Assembly (NCBI RefSeq): GCF_019602855.1
Contig: NZ_CP080767.1
Span: forward strand, 682,001 to 746,000
DNA from: Cupriavidus pinatubonensis
Lineage (GTDB): Bacteria; Pseudomonadota; Gammaproteobacteria; Burkholderiales; Burkholderiaceae
Direction: 5' to 3'
DNA: 64,000 nucleotides
The notes beneath the pieces were generated by a model, which was given only the letters and a program-made list of their open reading frames with translations, searched no databases and was not told the origin of the DNA. Position numbers and translations under genes: made by a program. Every line of letters starts with the position of its first letter. Positions within the stretch are counted from its first letter, which is position 1. Shown piece by piece: positions 53,573 to 63,355 of the stretch.

Positions 53573-55843
53573 ATGAAATTCCGCTTCCCCGTCATCATCA
53601 TTGACGAAGACTTCCGCTCCGAGAACATCTCCGGCTCGGGTATCCGCGCGCTGGCCGAGGCGATCGAGAAAGAGGGGATGGAGGTCATGGGCCTGACCAG
53701 CTACGGCGACCTGACCTCGTTCGCGCAGCAGTCCAGCCGTGCGTCCACCTTCATCGTGTCGATCGACGACGACGAGTTCGTGACCGCCGATGACCAGCCC
53801 GAAGCGGCCGCCATCGAGAAGCTGCGCGCATTCGTCAATGAAGTGCGCCGCCGCAACACCGACCTGCCGATCTTCCTGTACGGCGAGACCCGCACCTCGC
53901 GCCATATCCCGAACGATATCCTGCGCGAGCTGCACGGCTTCATCCACATGTTCGAGGACACGCCGGAGTTCGTGGCGCGCCACATCATCCGCGAAGCCAA
54001 GGTCTACCTCGACACGCTCGCGCCGCCGTTCTTCAAGGCGCTGATCGACTACGCGCAGGATTCGTCGTACTCGTGGCACTGCCCGGGACACTCGGGCGGC
54101 GTGGCGTTCCTGAAGAGCCCGGTGGGCCAGGTGTTCCACCAGTTCTTCGGCGAAAACATGCTGCGTGCCGATGTCTGCAACGCGGTGGATGAACTCGGCC
54201 AGCTGCTGGACCACACCGGCCCGGTGGCCGCGTCCGAGCGCAACGCCGCGCGTATCTTCAACTCGGACCACATGTTCTTCGTGACCAACGGCACGTCGAC
54301 GTCGAACAAGATGGTGTGGCACGCCAACGTGGCGCCCGGCGACATCGTCGTGGTGGACCGCAACTGCCACAAGTCGATCCTGCACGCGATCATGATGACC
54401 GGCGCGATCCCCGTGTTCCTGATGCCGACGCGCAACCACTACGGCATCATCGGCCCGATCCCCAAGAGCGAGTTCGACCCGGAGACCATCCGCAGGAAGA
54501 TCGCCAACCACCCGTTCGCGAGCAAGGCCAAGAACCAGAAGCCGCGCATCCTGACGATCACGCAGGGTACCTACGACGGTGTGCTGTACAACGCCGAGCA
54601 GATCAAGGAGATGCTCGCGTCGGAAATCGACACGCTGCATTTCGATGAAGCGTGGCTGCCGCACGCGGCGTTCCACGAGTTCTATCACAACATGCACGCG
54701 ATCGGCCGCGACCGCCCGCGCAGCAAGGACGCGCTGGTGTTTGCCACGCAGTCCACGCACAAGCTGCTGGCGGGCCTGTCGCAGGCGTCGCAGATCCTCG
54801 TGCAGGATTCCGAAACGCGCAAGCTGGACCGCTATCGCTTCAACGAGGCGTACCTGATGCACACCTCGACCAGTCCGCAGTACTCGATCATCGCCTCGTG
54901 CGATGTCGCCGCGGCCATGATGGAAGCGCCGGGCGGCCCCGCGCTGGTGGAAGAGAGCATCCAGGAAGCACTGGACTTCCGCCGCGCCATGCGCAAGGTC
55001 GAAGGCGACTTCGAAGCCGGCAACAATGGCGACTGGTGGTTCAAGGTCTGGGGCCCGGATACGCTGAACGACGAAGGCATGCCCGAACGCGAGCAGTGGA
55101 TGCTCAAGGCCAACGAGCGCTGGCACGGCTTCGGCGACCTGGCCGACGGCTTCAACCTGCTCGACCCGATCAAGGCGACGATCATCACCCCGGGCTTGGA
55201 CGTGGACGGCGAGTTCAGCGATCGCGGCATTCCGGCGGCCATCGTCACCAAGTACCTGGCCGAGCACGGCATCATCATCGAGAAGACGGGCCTGTACTCG
55301 TTCTTCATCATGTTCACCATCGGCATTACCAAGGGCCGCTGGAATTCGCTGGTGACCGAGTTGCAGCAGTTCAAGGACGACTACGACCAGAACCAGCCGC
55401 TGTGGCGCGTGCTGCCCGAGTTCGTTGGCAAGCATCCACAGTACGAACGCATGGGCCTGCGTGACCTGTGCGATGCCGTGCACAGCGTCTACAAGGCCAA
55501 CGACGTGGCGCGCGTGACGACAGAGATGTACCTGTCGGACATGGAACCGGCGATGAAGCCGTCAGACGCGTGGTCGATGATGGCGCACCGCGAGATCGAG
55601 CGCGTGCCGGTGGACGACCTGGAGGGCCGAGTCACCGCCATCCTGCTGACGCCGTACCCGCCGGGCATCCCGCTGCTGATCCCGGGCGAGCGCTTCAACC
55701 GCACCATCGTCCAGTACCTGAAGTTCGCGCGCGAGTTCAACAAGCTGTTCCCGGGCTTCGAGACCGATGTGCACGGGCTGGTCGAGGAAGAGGTCGATGG
55801 CCGCAAGGCGTACTTCGTGGATTGCGTAAAGCAGGGCAGCTAA
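53573..55843 (+). CDS. Arginine/lysine/ornithine decarboxylase (fold-type III-like, PLP)
   Basis: A 756-residue Orn/Lys/Arg decarboxylase of the large inducible-type family. It has an N-terminal wing domain resembling a response regulator ('VIIIDEDFRSENISGSGIRA'). The PLP core includes 'HCPGHSGGVAFLKSPVGQ', 'NGTSTSNKMVWHANVAPGD', 'LHFDEAWLPHAAFHEFY' and the Schiff-base Lys397 in 'TQSTHKLLAGLSQAS'. The C-terminal domain contains 'LLTPYPPGIPLLIPGERF'. Overall it is closest to arginine or lysine decarboxylases; the exact substrate needs a phylogeny. The ATG at 53573 matches the family N-terminus. A structured leader precedes it and a strong terminator follows. Confidence 0.93.
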   Translation: MKFRFPVIIIDEDFRSENISGSGIRALAEAIEKEGMEVMGLTSYGDLTSFAQQSSRASTFIVSIDDDEFVTADDQPEAAAIEKLRAFVNEVRRRNTDLPIFLYGETRTSRHIPNDILRELHGFIHMFEDTPEFVARHIIREAKVYLDTLAPPFFKALIDYAQDSSYSWHCPGHSGGVAFLKSPVGQVFHQFFGENMLRADVCNAVDELGQLLDHTGPVAASERNAARIFNSDHMFFVTNGTSTSNKMVWHANVAPGDIVVVDRNCHKSILHAIMMTGAIPVFLMPTRNHYGIIGPIPKSEFDPETIRRKIANHPFASKAKNQKPRILTITQGTYDGVLYNAEQIKEMLASEIDTLHFDEAWLPHAAFHEFYHNMHAIGRDRPRSKDALVFATQSTHKLLAGLSQASQILVQDSETRKLDRYRFNEAYLMHTSTSPQYSIIASCDVAAAMMEAPGGPALVEESIQEALDFRRAMRKVEGDFEAGNNGDWWFKVWGPDTLNDEGMPEREQWMLKANERWHGFGDLADGFNLLDPIKATIITPGLDVDGEFSDRGIPAAIVTKYLAEHGIIIEKTGLYSFFIMFTIGITKGRWNSLVTELQQFKDDYDQNQPLWRVLPEFVGKHPQYERMGLRDLCDAVHSVYKANDVARVTTEMYLSDMEPAMKPSDAWSMMAHREIERVPVDDLEGRVTAILLTPYPPGIPLLIPGERFNRTIVQYLKFAREFNKLFPGFETDVHGLVEEEVDGRKAYFVDCVKQGS

Positions 55844-55880
55844 ATTCACGACCACGCGACCACTGCCGACGTAGCGATGC

Positions 55881-55913
55881 GCCGGCCTGCCATCTGGCAG
55901 GCCGGCGTTTTTT
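55881..55913 (+). terminator. Intrinsic terminator after the decarboxylase gene
   Basis: GCCGGCCTGCC (55881-55891) pairs perfectly with GGCAGGCCGGC (55896-55906) around ATCT, followed by GTTTTTT. One of the strongest terminators in the window. Confidence 0.93.
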
Positions 55914-55937
55914 ACGCATGCGGCCGCTGCTTCGTCA

Positions 55938-57689
55938 TCACGCCTTCCAGTCCACATTGTGATCGCTCAGGTAGTCATCCACCGCCGCGCCAACCGTCGG
56001 GTGGAAGACATCCTGCCCGAGGTGGTCAAACAGTTCGAAGCGCTTGAGCTTGTCCTTGACCGGGTCCTTCATCTCGGCGAAGTGCAATTCGATGCCGCGT
56101 TCGTCCAGCGTTTTGTCGAGTTCGCGCAGCATATCCGCCGAGGTCACATCGACGCTGGTCACCGGCTCGGCTGCCACTACCACGCGTCGCACCTCGGTGG
56201 GTGAACCTTCGACGGCTTGCATGACACATGTCTGGAACAGCTCCGCGTTCGCAAAGAACAGCGGCGCATCCCAGCGGAACAGCACCAGGCCGGGCACGCG
56301 TCGCGCGTTCGGATAGCGCTCCACGTCGTGATAGCCACGCACGCCGTCAGCACGCCCGAGAATGGCGTAGTGCGGGCGCCAGCCGTCCCACAGGAATTCA
56401 ATCACGGCCAGGGCCACGGCCAGGCCGATGCCCGGAATCGCACCGAACACGGCGACGCCGGCAAAGCACGCCATCGAAAGCCAGAACTCCCATTGCTGGA
56501 TGCGGAAGATCCGCCTCAGGTCCGCGAACTCGAACAGCCCGAGCGCCGAGGCGATGACCACCGCCGCCAGCGCGCTGTTCGGCAGATAGCGCATCAGGTT
56601 CGGCGCGAACAGCAGCAGGGCGGCTACGGCCAGCGCGCCGATCACGCCCGTGAGCTGGGTTTTGGCGCCCGCCGCTTCCGCAACCGGCGTGCGTGATGAG
56701 CTGCTGCTGATCGGAAAGCCCTGGAACAGCCCCGCTGCGAGATTGGCGGCGCCCAGCCCGACCATTTCCTGATTGGGATCGACCGGTCGCTTCATTCGCG
56801 CCGCATAGGTTCGCGACAGCACGCTGGTGTCGGCGAATGCCACCATCGCGACGGCGAAGCCGCCGGCTACCACCTTGGCGATATCCACGCCGCTCAGCCA
56901 TGGCAAGTGGAAGACGGGCAGCCCCTGCGGCATCTTGCCCAGCACTTTGACACCGTGGTCCTGCAGGCCGAACCAGGCGACAGCCAGTGTCGCCAGGATC
57001 ACGGCGATCAGAATGCCCGGCACGCGTTCGAAGCGCTTTAGCAGCAGGATCAGGGCCAGCGCGCTGCCTCCGACCGCCGCGCTGTACCAGTTGGCCTTGC
57101 CGTCTCCCAGCGCTTGGATCAGGTCCCACAATTCCCGCAGGGGTCCGGCGTCCTCGATGGAGATGCCAAACAACTTCGGAAGCTGGCTGATCAGGACGGT
57201 CAATGCAATGCCATTCATGTAGCCGTATCGGATCGGCTTGGACAGCAGTTCGGTAACGAACCCCAGGCGCAGCAGCCCGGCCAGGATACAGACCGCGCCC
57301 GATACCACCGCCATCATGCTTGCCACGGCGATCGCGCGGGCCGGATCGCCAGCCGACAGCTGGATCACCACGGCAAGGATCGGCGCGGCCAGTGCCGAGT
57401 CCGGTCCCAGCACCAGTATCCGGCTGGGACCGAACAGCGCGTAGGCCAGCAGCGGAATGATGGTGGCGTACAAGCCGTAGATGCCAGGGACGCCGGATGC
57501 CTCCGCATAGGCAATGCCGACCGGCACCAGCATGGTAGTCAGTACGAGGCCGGCCGCCACGTCACGAGGCAGCCATGCTGCCTCGTACTGTCGCAGCGTC
57601 TGCACGCCTGGCAGCCAGCGCAGCCAGCCCTTTGCGGGCCTGGCCTCCGATGCCTCTCCGGCTGATGGACGATAGGGTTGGTCGGGCAC
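55938..57689 (-). CDS. SulP-family anion transporter with STAS domain
   Basis: A 583-residue membrane protein of the SulP/SLC26 family. After a short cytoplasmic lead come 10-14 hydrophobic helices with the signature region 'LTTMLVPVGIAYAEASGVPG' and 'YGLYATIIPLLAYALFGPSR', then 'FPISSSSSRTPVAEAAGAKT'. The cytosolic STAS domain covers about the last 120 residues ('RRVVVAAEPVTSVDVTSADM'). GTG at 57689 is preferred because GGGGAG lies seven to eight bases upstream; ATG at 57743 is an alternative. Family members carry sulfate, bicarbonate or dicarboxylates, and the substrate here is open. It is convergent with the decarboxylase gene and divergent from the glycosyltransferase gene. Confidence 0.9.
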   Translation of the reverse strand: MPDQPYRPSAGEASEARPAKGWLRWLPGVQTLRQYEAAWLPRDVAAGLVLTTMLVPVGIAYAEASGVPGIYGLYATIIPLLAYALFGPSRILVLGPDSALAAPILAVVIQLSAGDPARAIAVASMMAVVSGAVCILAGLLRLGFVTELLSKPIRYGYMNGIALTVLISQLPKLFGISIEDAGPLRELWDLIQALGDGKANWYSAAVGGSALALILLLKRFERVPGILIAVILATLAVAWFGLQDHGVKVLGKMPQGLPVFHLPWLSGVDIAKVVAGGFAVAMVAFADTSVLSRTYAARMKRPVDPNQEMVGLGAANLAAGLFQGFPISSSSSRTPVAEAAGAKTQLTGVIGALAVAALLLFAPNLMRYLPNSALAAVVIASALGLFEFADLRRIFRIQQWEFWLSMACFAGVAVFGAIPGIGLAVALAVIEFLWDGWRPHYAILGRADGVRGYHDVERYPNARRVPGLVLFRWDAPLFFANAELFQTCVMQAVEGSPTEVRRVVVAAEPVTSVDVTSADMLRELDKTLDERGIELHFAEMKDPVKDKLKRFELFDHLGQDVFHPTVGAAVDDYLSDHNVDWKA

Positions 57690-58031
57690 GTGGTTGCTCC
57701 CCTGGCCGTACGTCGTGAATCGGATGTGGACGATACTCAGCATAGCAAGACGCACAGCTTGCGGGCATGGCACTTGCGACAAAGGCACCACGCGCGACGC
57801 CGGTCGATGGGCTCCCGGCTCCTCTCGCACCGCGCCGGGTGGCGGCCGCGGCATGCCGCTCTGCAGCACAAATATCGGCGGCGCCCACCGGTAATCGAGC
57901 TGGCCAGCACGGAAGAGGGAGGCGCTCCTTTTTTTGCGGTGCAGCGCGACACGGACCGCATTCCGGGCGCAGGGTCAAAGGCGGCCCGGCATCCGATTGT
58001 CAAAGTTGTCAGCCGCACGGAGATTCTGCCG
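57690..58031. other. 342-bp divergent intergenic region
   Basis: It lies between the SulP and glycosyltransferase genes. No gene is supported; longer frames here are extensions of the flanking genes. A run of seven T residues near 57930 is not preceded by a clear stem, and no promoter pair is convincing. The glycosyltransferase ribosome site (CGGAG near 58016) is at its right end. Confidence 0.5.
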
Positions 58032-59132
58032 ATGAAAATCGCCCAAATTGCCCCGCTCCAGGAAAGCTGCCCGCCAAGGCAGTACGGCGGTACCGAACGC
58101 GTCGTGGCGTACCTCGCAAACGAGCTGGTGCGCCAGGGGCATGATGTGACGCTCTTTGCGAGCGGCGATTCATGGACGGCCGCCCGGCTGGTGAGTTGCG
58201 TGCCGCGCGCATTGCGCACCGACCCATCTGTGCACGACTGGCTGCCGTACCACGTCATGATGCTGGAGGATGTGCGCCGGCAGGCCGATGATTTCGATGT
58301 GCTGCATTTCCACACGGATATGCTGCATTTTCCGCTGGTCCGCAGCCTTGCCAGCCGCACCGTGACTACGCTGCATGGCCGGCTCGATCTGCCAGATCTG
58401 CGCCCGTTCTATGCGACGTTTCCGGATATGCCCCTGGTGTCGATATCCCTGGAGCAACGGCGTCCCATGCCGCCGGTCAACTGGCTCGGCAATGTCTACC
58501 ATGGCTTGCCGGAATCCCTGCTGTCCTTTCATGCCGTGCCGCGCGGGGGCTATCTGGCATTCCTCGGCCGCATTGCGCGCGAGAAGCGCCCCGACCGCGC
58601 GATCGAGATCGCCGTGCGCAGCGGCATGCCGCTGAAGATCGCAGCCAAGATCGACCGCGCCGACCAGGCGTACTGGGATGCGGAAATCGCGCCACTGGTC
58701 CGGCGCCACCCGAATGTGGAGTATCTTGGCGAAATTGGCGATCGCGAAAAACCGCGTTTTCTTGGCAACGCGCGTGCGCTGCTGTTTCCGATCGACTGGC
58801 CCGAGCCGTTCGGCCTTGTGATGATCGAATCCATGGCCTGCGGTACGCCGGTGATTGCCTTTTCTTCGGGGTCGGTTCCTGAAGTGCTCGATGATGGCGT
58901 CACTGGCTTTATCGTGGACAGTGTGGACGAAGCCGTGGCTGCGGTAGGGCGTCTGGGAGACATCGACCGCCTTGACGTGCGGCGCGCGTTCAGTGCGCGC
59001 TTCAGTGCCGCGCGCATGGCCAGCGACTACGTAGCGTTGTATCGCCGGCTGTGCGAACCGCTGTCGGTCAACGGGCACACGCATGCGGAGCCGGCAGGCC
59101 ATGAGGCCGCGGACCTGCATATCGCGCCCTGA
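58032..59132 (+). CDS. Glycosyltransferase family 4 protein
   Basis: A 366-residue GT-B glycosyltransferase. The N-terminal acceptor domain begins 'MKIAQIAPLQESCPPRQYGG', a GT4-like start with a glycine-rich loop, and the C-terminal donor domain shows 'GGYLAFLGRIAREKRPDRAI' and the nucleotide-sugar motif 'EPFGLVMIESMACGTPVIAF'. There is no signal peptide or membrane helix. It is followed after 48 bp by a debranching-type glucosidase gene, and such pairs occur together in many proteobacteria, pointing to synthesis and trimming of one glucan or glycoside. The sugar donor and acceptor are unknown. Confidence 0.9.
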   Translation: MKIAQIAPLQESCPPRQYGGTERVVAYLANELVRQGHDVTLFASGDSWTAARLVSCVPRALRTDPSVHDWLPYHVMMLEDVRRQADDFDVLHFHTDMLHFPLVRSLASRTVTTLHGRLDLPDLRPFYATFPDMPLVSISLEQRRPMPPVNWLGNVYHGLPESLLSFHAVPRGGYLAFLGRIAREKRPDRAIEIAVRSGMPLKIAAKIDRADQAYWDAEIAPLVRRHPNVEYLGEIGDREKPRFLGNARALLFPIDWPEPFGLVMIESMACGTPVIAFSSGSVPEVLDDGVTGFIVDSVDEAVAAVGRLGDIDRLDVRRAFSARFSAARMASDYVALYRRLCEPLSVNGHTHAEPAGHEAADLHIAP

Positions 59133-59180
59133 CCCCATGATCGCACCCCGATCGCACCCTGAACCTGCAAGGGGGAAACG

Positions 59181-61385
59181 ATGCTTGACGCTCCCGAAGG
59201 CCGGCGCGGACTCGCGCCGGAAGCCACGCCGGCGGCTCCCATTGTCATCGCGGCCTCGCGTTCGCTGCGCCAGACCCAGCCACGTACGCTCAAGCAAGGC
59301 GATACTTTCGCCGTATTCGACGAGCATGGCGACGCCATTGCCGGCTCTGGCGGATCGGAGGGTCTGTACTACTGTGATACCCGCCACCTGTCGCACTTTC
59401 ATCTCACGATCAACGGCTGGCGACCGGTGCTGCTGAGTTCCGTGCTGCGCGACGATAACGTGGCGCTGACCTGCGACCTGACCAATCCCGACCTGTTCGA
59501 CGAGCAGGACCGGCTCGCGATGGTCCATGACCTGATCCATGTGCGCCGTTCCCGCTTCCTGTGGCAGGGGACATGCTATGAACGGCTGGCGGTACGCAAC
59601 TTCGACGAGGTGCCGCGGCGCATCGCGCTGGAACTGGCCTTTGCCGCGGATTTCGCGGACTTGTTCGAGGTGCGCGGCGCCCATCGCATAGATCGCGGGC
59701 AGTACCATGCGCCCGTGCTTTGCCAAAGCGGCGTCAGGCTAGCCTATACCGGCCTTGATGACTGCGAGCGCACGACGCATCTGTCTTTCGATCCGTTGCC
59801 GTCGCGTCTGACCGGCGAACAGGCCGTGTTCGAACTGGATCTCACGCCGCACAAGACCACACTGCTGTATGTCGAGGTATGTTGCTGCAATGCGCGCCCG
59901 GACGGGCGCGCGCCGCGCGTGGCTGTTCCTTCGGCCCTGCGCGCCGCGCGGCGCGCGCTGCGTGGCTTGTCCGCGCGCGCCGCAAGCGTGACCACGTCGA
60001 ACGAGATTTTCAACGAAGCGGTGTCGCGAAGCATGTCCGATCTCTACATGCTGACCACGCAGACGCCATACGGGCCGTATCCCTATGCGGGCATTCCGTG
60101 GTTCAGCACTTTCTTCGGCCGCGACGCGCTGATCACCGCGCTCGAAACCCTGTGGCTCGACCCGGGTATCGCGCGCGGCGTGCTTTGCTACCTGGCGGCC
60201 AACCAGGCCACCACGGTCGATCCCGCAGCCGATGCCGAACCGGGCAAGATCCTCCATGAAAGCCGCAAGGGCGAAATGGCCAACCTCGGCGAGGTGCCGT
60301 TCCGCCGCTACTACGGCAGCATCGATTCCACGCCGCTGTTCGTCATGCTGGCCGGGGCCTACCTGGACCGCACCCATGACGTTGCCACGGCGCGCTGGCT
60401 GTGGCCCTACGTCGAGGCGGCACTGCGTTGGATCGACGAGTACGGTGACCGCGATGGCGATGGCTTTGTCGAGTACGGCCGGCGCACCGCCGAAGGGCTG
60501 CTGAACCAGGGCTGGAAGGACAGCCGGGATTCCATCTCCCATGCTGACGGCACGCTCGCTGAAGGGCCCATTGCGCTGGTGGAGGTGCAGGCCTATGTCT
60601 ACGGCGCGTGGATGGCTGCCGCGCGCATCGCACGCGGCCTTGGAAAGACCGAACGCGCCGACGGACTCGAAGCCAAGGCAACACAACTGCGCCAGCGCTT
60701 TGATGAAGTCTTCTTCGACGAGGCGCTGGGCACCTACGTGCTGGCGCTGGACGGGAACAAGCGGCCATGCCGCGTGCGCTCATCCAATGCGGGGCATGCG
60801 CTCTTCACTGGCATTGCGCAGCCACAGCGAGCGGAACAGGTAGCGTCTGCGCTGATGGCAAGCGCCTCGTTCTCGGGCTGGGGCGTGCGGACACTTGCCT
60901 CGAGCGAGTTCCGCTACAACCCCATGAGCTACCACAACGGCTCGGTATGGCCGCACGACAATGCCCTGATCGCCGCAGGGCTGGTGCGCTATGGCTTGCG
61001 CGACGCGGCGCTGCGCATCTTCGACGGGCTTTTCTCTGCCTCGACGCACATCGACCTGCGCCGTCTGCCGGAGTTGTTCTGCGGCTTCGTGCGCCAGGGC
61101 AACCGCGGTCCGACGCTCTATCCGGTCGCGTGCATTCCGCAGGCGTGGGCGGCGGCCGCGCCGCTGTCGCTGCTGCAGTCGTGCTTGAACCTCGATTTTG
61201 ACGTCGCCGCGCGCCAGGTGAGCTTTCGCTATCCGGCCCTGCCGTCCTTCATGGAAGACGTGGCGCTGCAAGGGCTGACCATTGCCGACGCATCGGTCGA
61301 CCTGATGCTGCGTCGCGCCGGCAGCAGTGTGGTGGTGAACGTGGTGGAGCGGCGCGGCGATGTGCTCGTGACAACGACGAACTAG
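59181..61385 (+). CDS. Glycogen-debranching-type amylo-alpha-1,6-glucosidase
   Basis: A 734-residue protein. An N-terminal debranching-type domain (residues 30-250, 'KQGDTFAVFDEHGDAIAGSG', 'GSEGLYYCDTRHLSHFHLTI') is followed by a C-terminal (alpha/alpha)6 barrel with 'AGIPWFSTFFGRDALITALE', 'LNQGWKDSRDSISHADGTL' (likely acidic catalytic region) and 'MSYHNGSVWPHDNALIAAGL'. It belongs to the amylo-alpha-1,6-glucosidase group annotated as glycogen debranching, but no glycogen synthesis genes are near. GGGGGA lies just before the ATG. With the upstream glycosyltransferase it probably acts on a shared, unidentified glucan or glucoside. Confidence 0.9.
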   Translation: MLDAPEGRRGLAPEATPAAPIVIAASRSLRQTQPRTLKQGDTFAVFDEHGDAIAGSGGSEGLYYCDTRHLSHFHLTINGWRPVLLSSVLRDDNVALTCDLTNPDLFDEQDRLAMVHDLIHVRRSRFLWQGTCYERLAVRNFDEVPRRIALELAFAADFADLFEVRGAHRIDRGQYHAPVLCQSGVRLAYTGLDDCERTTHLSFDPLPSRLTGEQAVFELDLTPHKTTLLYVEVCCCNARPDGRAPRVAVPSALRAARRALRGLSARAASVTTSNEIFNEAVSRSMSDLYMLTTQTPYGPYPYAGIPWFSTFFGRDALITALETLWLDPGIARGVLCYLAANQATTVDPAADAEPGKILHESRKGEMANLGEVPFRRYYGSIDSTPLFVMLAGAYLDRTHDVATARWLWPYVEAALRWIDEYGDRDGDGFVEYGRRTAEGLLNQGWKDSRDSISHADGTLAEGPIALVEVQAYVYGAWMAAARIARGLGKTERADGLEAKATQLRQRFDEVFFDEALGTYVLALDGNKRPCRVRSSNAGHALFTGIAQPQRAEQVASALMASASFSGWGVRTLASSEFRYNPMSYHNGSVWPHDNALIAAGLVRYGLRDAALRIFDGLFSASTHIDLRRLPELFCGFVRQGNRGPTLYPVACIPQAWAAAAPLSLLQSCLNLDFDVAARQVSFRYPALPSFMEDVALQGLTIADASVDLMLRRAGSSVVVNVVERRGDVLVTTTN

Positions 61386-61592
61386 GCCGAATGTGCGGTG
61401 GTCCGGCGTTCGGGCACCACGCACAACCCCGTCGGCATCATCGTGAAAGCAAAGGCTTCGCTGACCGGCCCGGAGGCGGCCGCCTGGCTGACATGGAACT
61501 ATTGGCAGACCATCGACAGCACGTCCTTGGCTTCGAGCAGTGCCAGGCTGCGGCTTACAAGGGGACAGTTCGAGATACGACGGATCAGGCCC

Positions 61593-61627
61593 CGGAAAAA
61601 CAAAGAGCCCCGCGATTGCGGGGCTCT
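61593..61627 (-). terminator. Intrinsic terminator at the end of the TRAP operon
   Basis: AGAGCCCCGC (61604-61613) pairs with GCGGGGCTCT (61618-61627) around GATT. Read on the minus strand it is followed by TTTGTTTTTCC (61603-61593). It ends the dctQ-dctM transcript and may also stop the debranching-enzyme transcript from the other side. Confidence 0.88.
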
Positions 61628-61645
61628 GTCTTGGCGCTCAGGCCG

Positions 61646-63355
61646 TTATTTCTTCTCAAACTCAAACTGCGGCGCCGCCGGCTCCGCCGGAGCCGCCCCC
61701 GGCAACTCCAGTGTCCCTGGCGAAGACGCCGGTTTCTCTGGCTCACCGCCAAGCGGAATGCTGACCTCCGCCCCGGTGTTATGGTGGAGCGATCCCTTGT
61801 CGAGGAATGCCGTCACCATGCCCGGCCAGAACATCACGGCCAGCACCATCACCAGCTGCAGGCCGACCCAGGGCAGCGCACCCCAGTAGATGTCTGAGCT
61901 CTTCACTTCCTTCGGCGCAATGCCGCGCAGGTAGAACAGTGCGAAGCCGAACGGCGGGTGCATGAACGAGGTCTGCATGTTCACGCACAGCATCACGCCG
62001 AACCACACGAGCGCCGCAGTGGCCGCGGCTTCGGGGTTGCCGCCCATCGAATCGGCCACGACCGGGGCCAGCACCTTCACCGCCACCGGCGCCAGCATCG
62101 GCACCACGATGAACGCGATCTCGAAGAAGTCCAGGAAGAACGCCAGGAAGAAGATGAACAGGTTCACCACGATCAGGAAGCCGATCCAGCCGCCCGGCAG
62201 CGAGGTGAACAGGTGCTCGACCCATGCGCCGCCGTCCACGCCCTGGAACACCACCGAGAAGCAGGTGGAGCCGATCAGGATGAACACCACCATCGCCGTG
62301 ATGCGCGCGGTGGACTGGTAAGCATCGACGATCAGCAGACGCAGGTCGGTCATCTGACCCGCGCGGATGACCAGCCACAGGATGACCAGGTACAACACCG
62401 CCAGCGGGATCCGGAACACATGCGAGCCAAAGGCGAACACACCCACGGCCGCGGCGATCACCGTCGCGGCAATGCCGATGCGGTAGACGATGCGATCGGT
62501 GCTGGTGAATGCCTTGTCGCGGATCACCGCGAGCACCAGCGCGCCGACGGCACCCATGGCGCCCGATTCGGTCGGTGTGGCGATGCCCAGCATGATCGTG
62601 CCGAGCACGAGGAAGATCAGCACCGCACACGGGATGATGCCGCGCAGGCACTTGGCCCAAAGCGGCCAGCCGCGCAGCGTGCGCGCTTCGGCCGGAACCG
62701 GCGGCAGCCAGTCAGGTTTGACGCGGGTCAGGAAGAAGGTGTACAGCGCGAACAGCGCGATCTGCACCACCGACGGGCCCCACGCGCCCAGGTACATGCT
62801 GCCCACGTCGGCGCTGCCGGCCGGCGTCTTGAGCTGGTCGGCCAGCACCACCAGCACGAGCGACGGCGGCACGAGCTGCGTGATGGTGCCCGATGCCGCG
62901 AGCACGCCGGTGGCGTACTTCATGTTGTAGCGGTAGCGCATCATCACCGGCAGCGAAATCATCGCCATGGCGATCACCTGCGCGGCCACGGTGCCCGTGA
63001 TCGCGCCAAGGATGAAGCCGACGATGATCACCGAGTAGCCGAGGCCGCCGCGCACGGGGCCGAACAGCTGGCCCATGGAGTCGAGCATGTCCTCGGCCAG
63101 CCCGCATTTCTCCAGGATCGCGCCCATGAAGGTGAAGAACGGAATGGCCAGCAGCAACTCGTTGGCGAGCACGCTTCCGAACACGCGGCTCGGCACCGCC
63201 TGCAGGAAGCTCAGGGGGAAGTAGCCCCAGTGAATGGCCACGAAGCCGAACGCCAGGCCGACGGCGGACAGCGAAAATGCGACCGGGAACCCGATCAGCA
63301 TGAACAGCACCAGGCCGCCGAACATCATCGGCGGCATATATTCCAATGGAATCAT
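61646..63355 (-). CDS. TRAP transporter large permease (DctM-type), enlarged
   Basis: A 569-residue membrane permease, longer than the usual 425-440 for DctM. The typical start 'LMIGFPVAFSLSAVGLAFGF', 'AIPFFTFMGAILEKCGLAED', 'GAITGTVAAQVIAMAMISLP' and the C-terminal 'MHPPFGFALFYLRGIAPKEV' are present. The extra length comes from an inserted membrane segment around residues 270-345 ('IGIAATVIAAAVGVFAFGSH', 'IPLAVLYLVILWLVIRAGQM') and a Pro/Glu-rich C-terminal tail of about 45 residues. It overlaps the dctQ gene by four bases. No DctP binding-protein gene is within the window. Confidence 0.92.
   Translation of the reverse strand: MIPLEYMPPMMFGGLVLFMLIGFPVAFSLSAVGLAFGFVAIHWGYFPLSFLQAVPSRVFGSVLANELLLAIPFFTFMGAILEKCGLAEDMLDSMGQLFGPVRGGLGYSVIIVGFILGAITGTVAAQVIAMAMISLPVMMRYRYNMKYATGVLAASGTITQLVPPSLVLVVLADQLKTPAGSADVGSMYLGAWGPSVVQIALFALYTFFLTRVKPDWLPPVPAEARTLRGWPLWAKCLRGIIPCAVLIFLVLGTIMLGIATPTESGAMGAVGALVLAVIRDKAFTSTDRIVYRIGIAATVIAAAVGVFAFGSHVFRIPLAVLYLVILWLVIRAGQMTDLRLLIVDAYQSTARITAMVVFILIGSTCFSVVFQGVDGGAWVEHLFTSLPGGWIGFLIVVNLFIFFLAFFLDFFEIAFIVVPMLAPVAVKVLAPVVADSMGGNPEAAATAALVWFGVMLCVNMQTSFMHPPFGFALFYLRGIAPKEVKSSDIYWGALPWVGLQLVMVLAVMFWPGMVTAFLDKGSLHHNTGAEVSIPLGGEPEKPASSPGTLELPGAAPAEPAAPQFEFEKK

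Noticed and set aside
53543..55483. 646-codon minus-strand frame opposite the decarboxylase gene
   Set aside because: The plus-strand decarboxylase is unmistakable; the antisense frame has no domain and biased composition.
57767..57777. TGGCACTTGCG resembling a sigma-54 promoter
   Set aside because: The -24 and -12 elements are directly adjacent with no spacer, so the geometry is wrong.
61398..61889. 163-codon plus-strand frame between the debranching enzyme and TRAP genes
   Set aside because: It runs through a terminator and the end of the dctM gene; the first part looks protein-like by eye but has no recognisable family.
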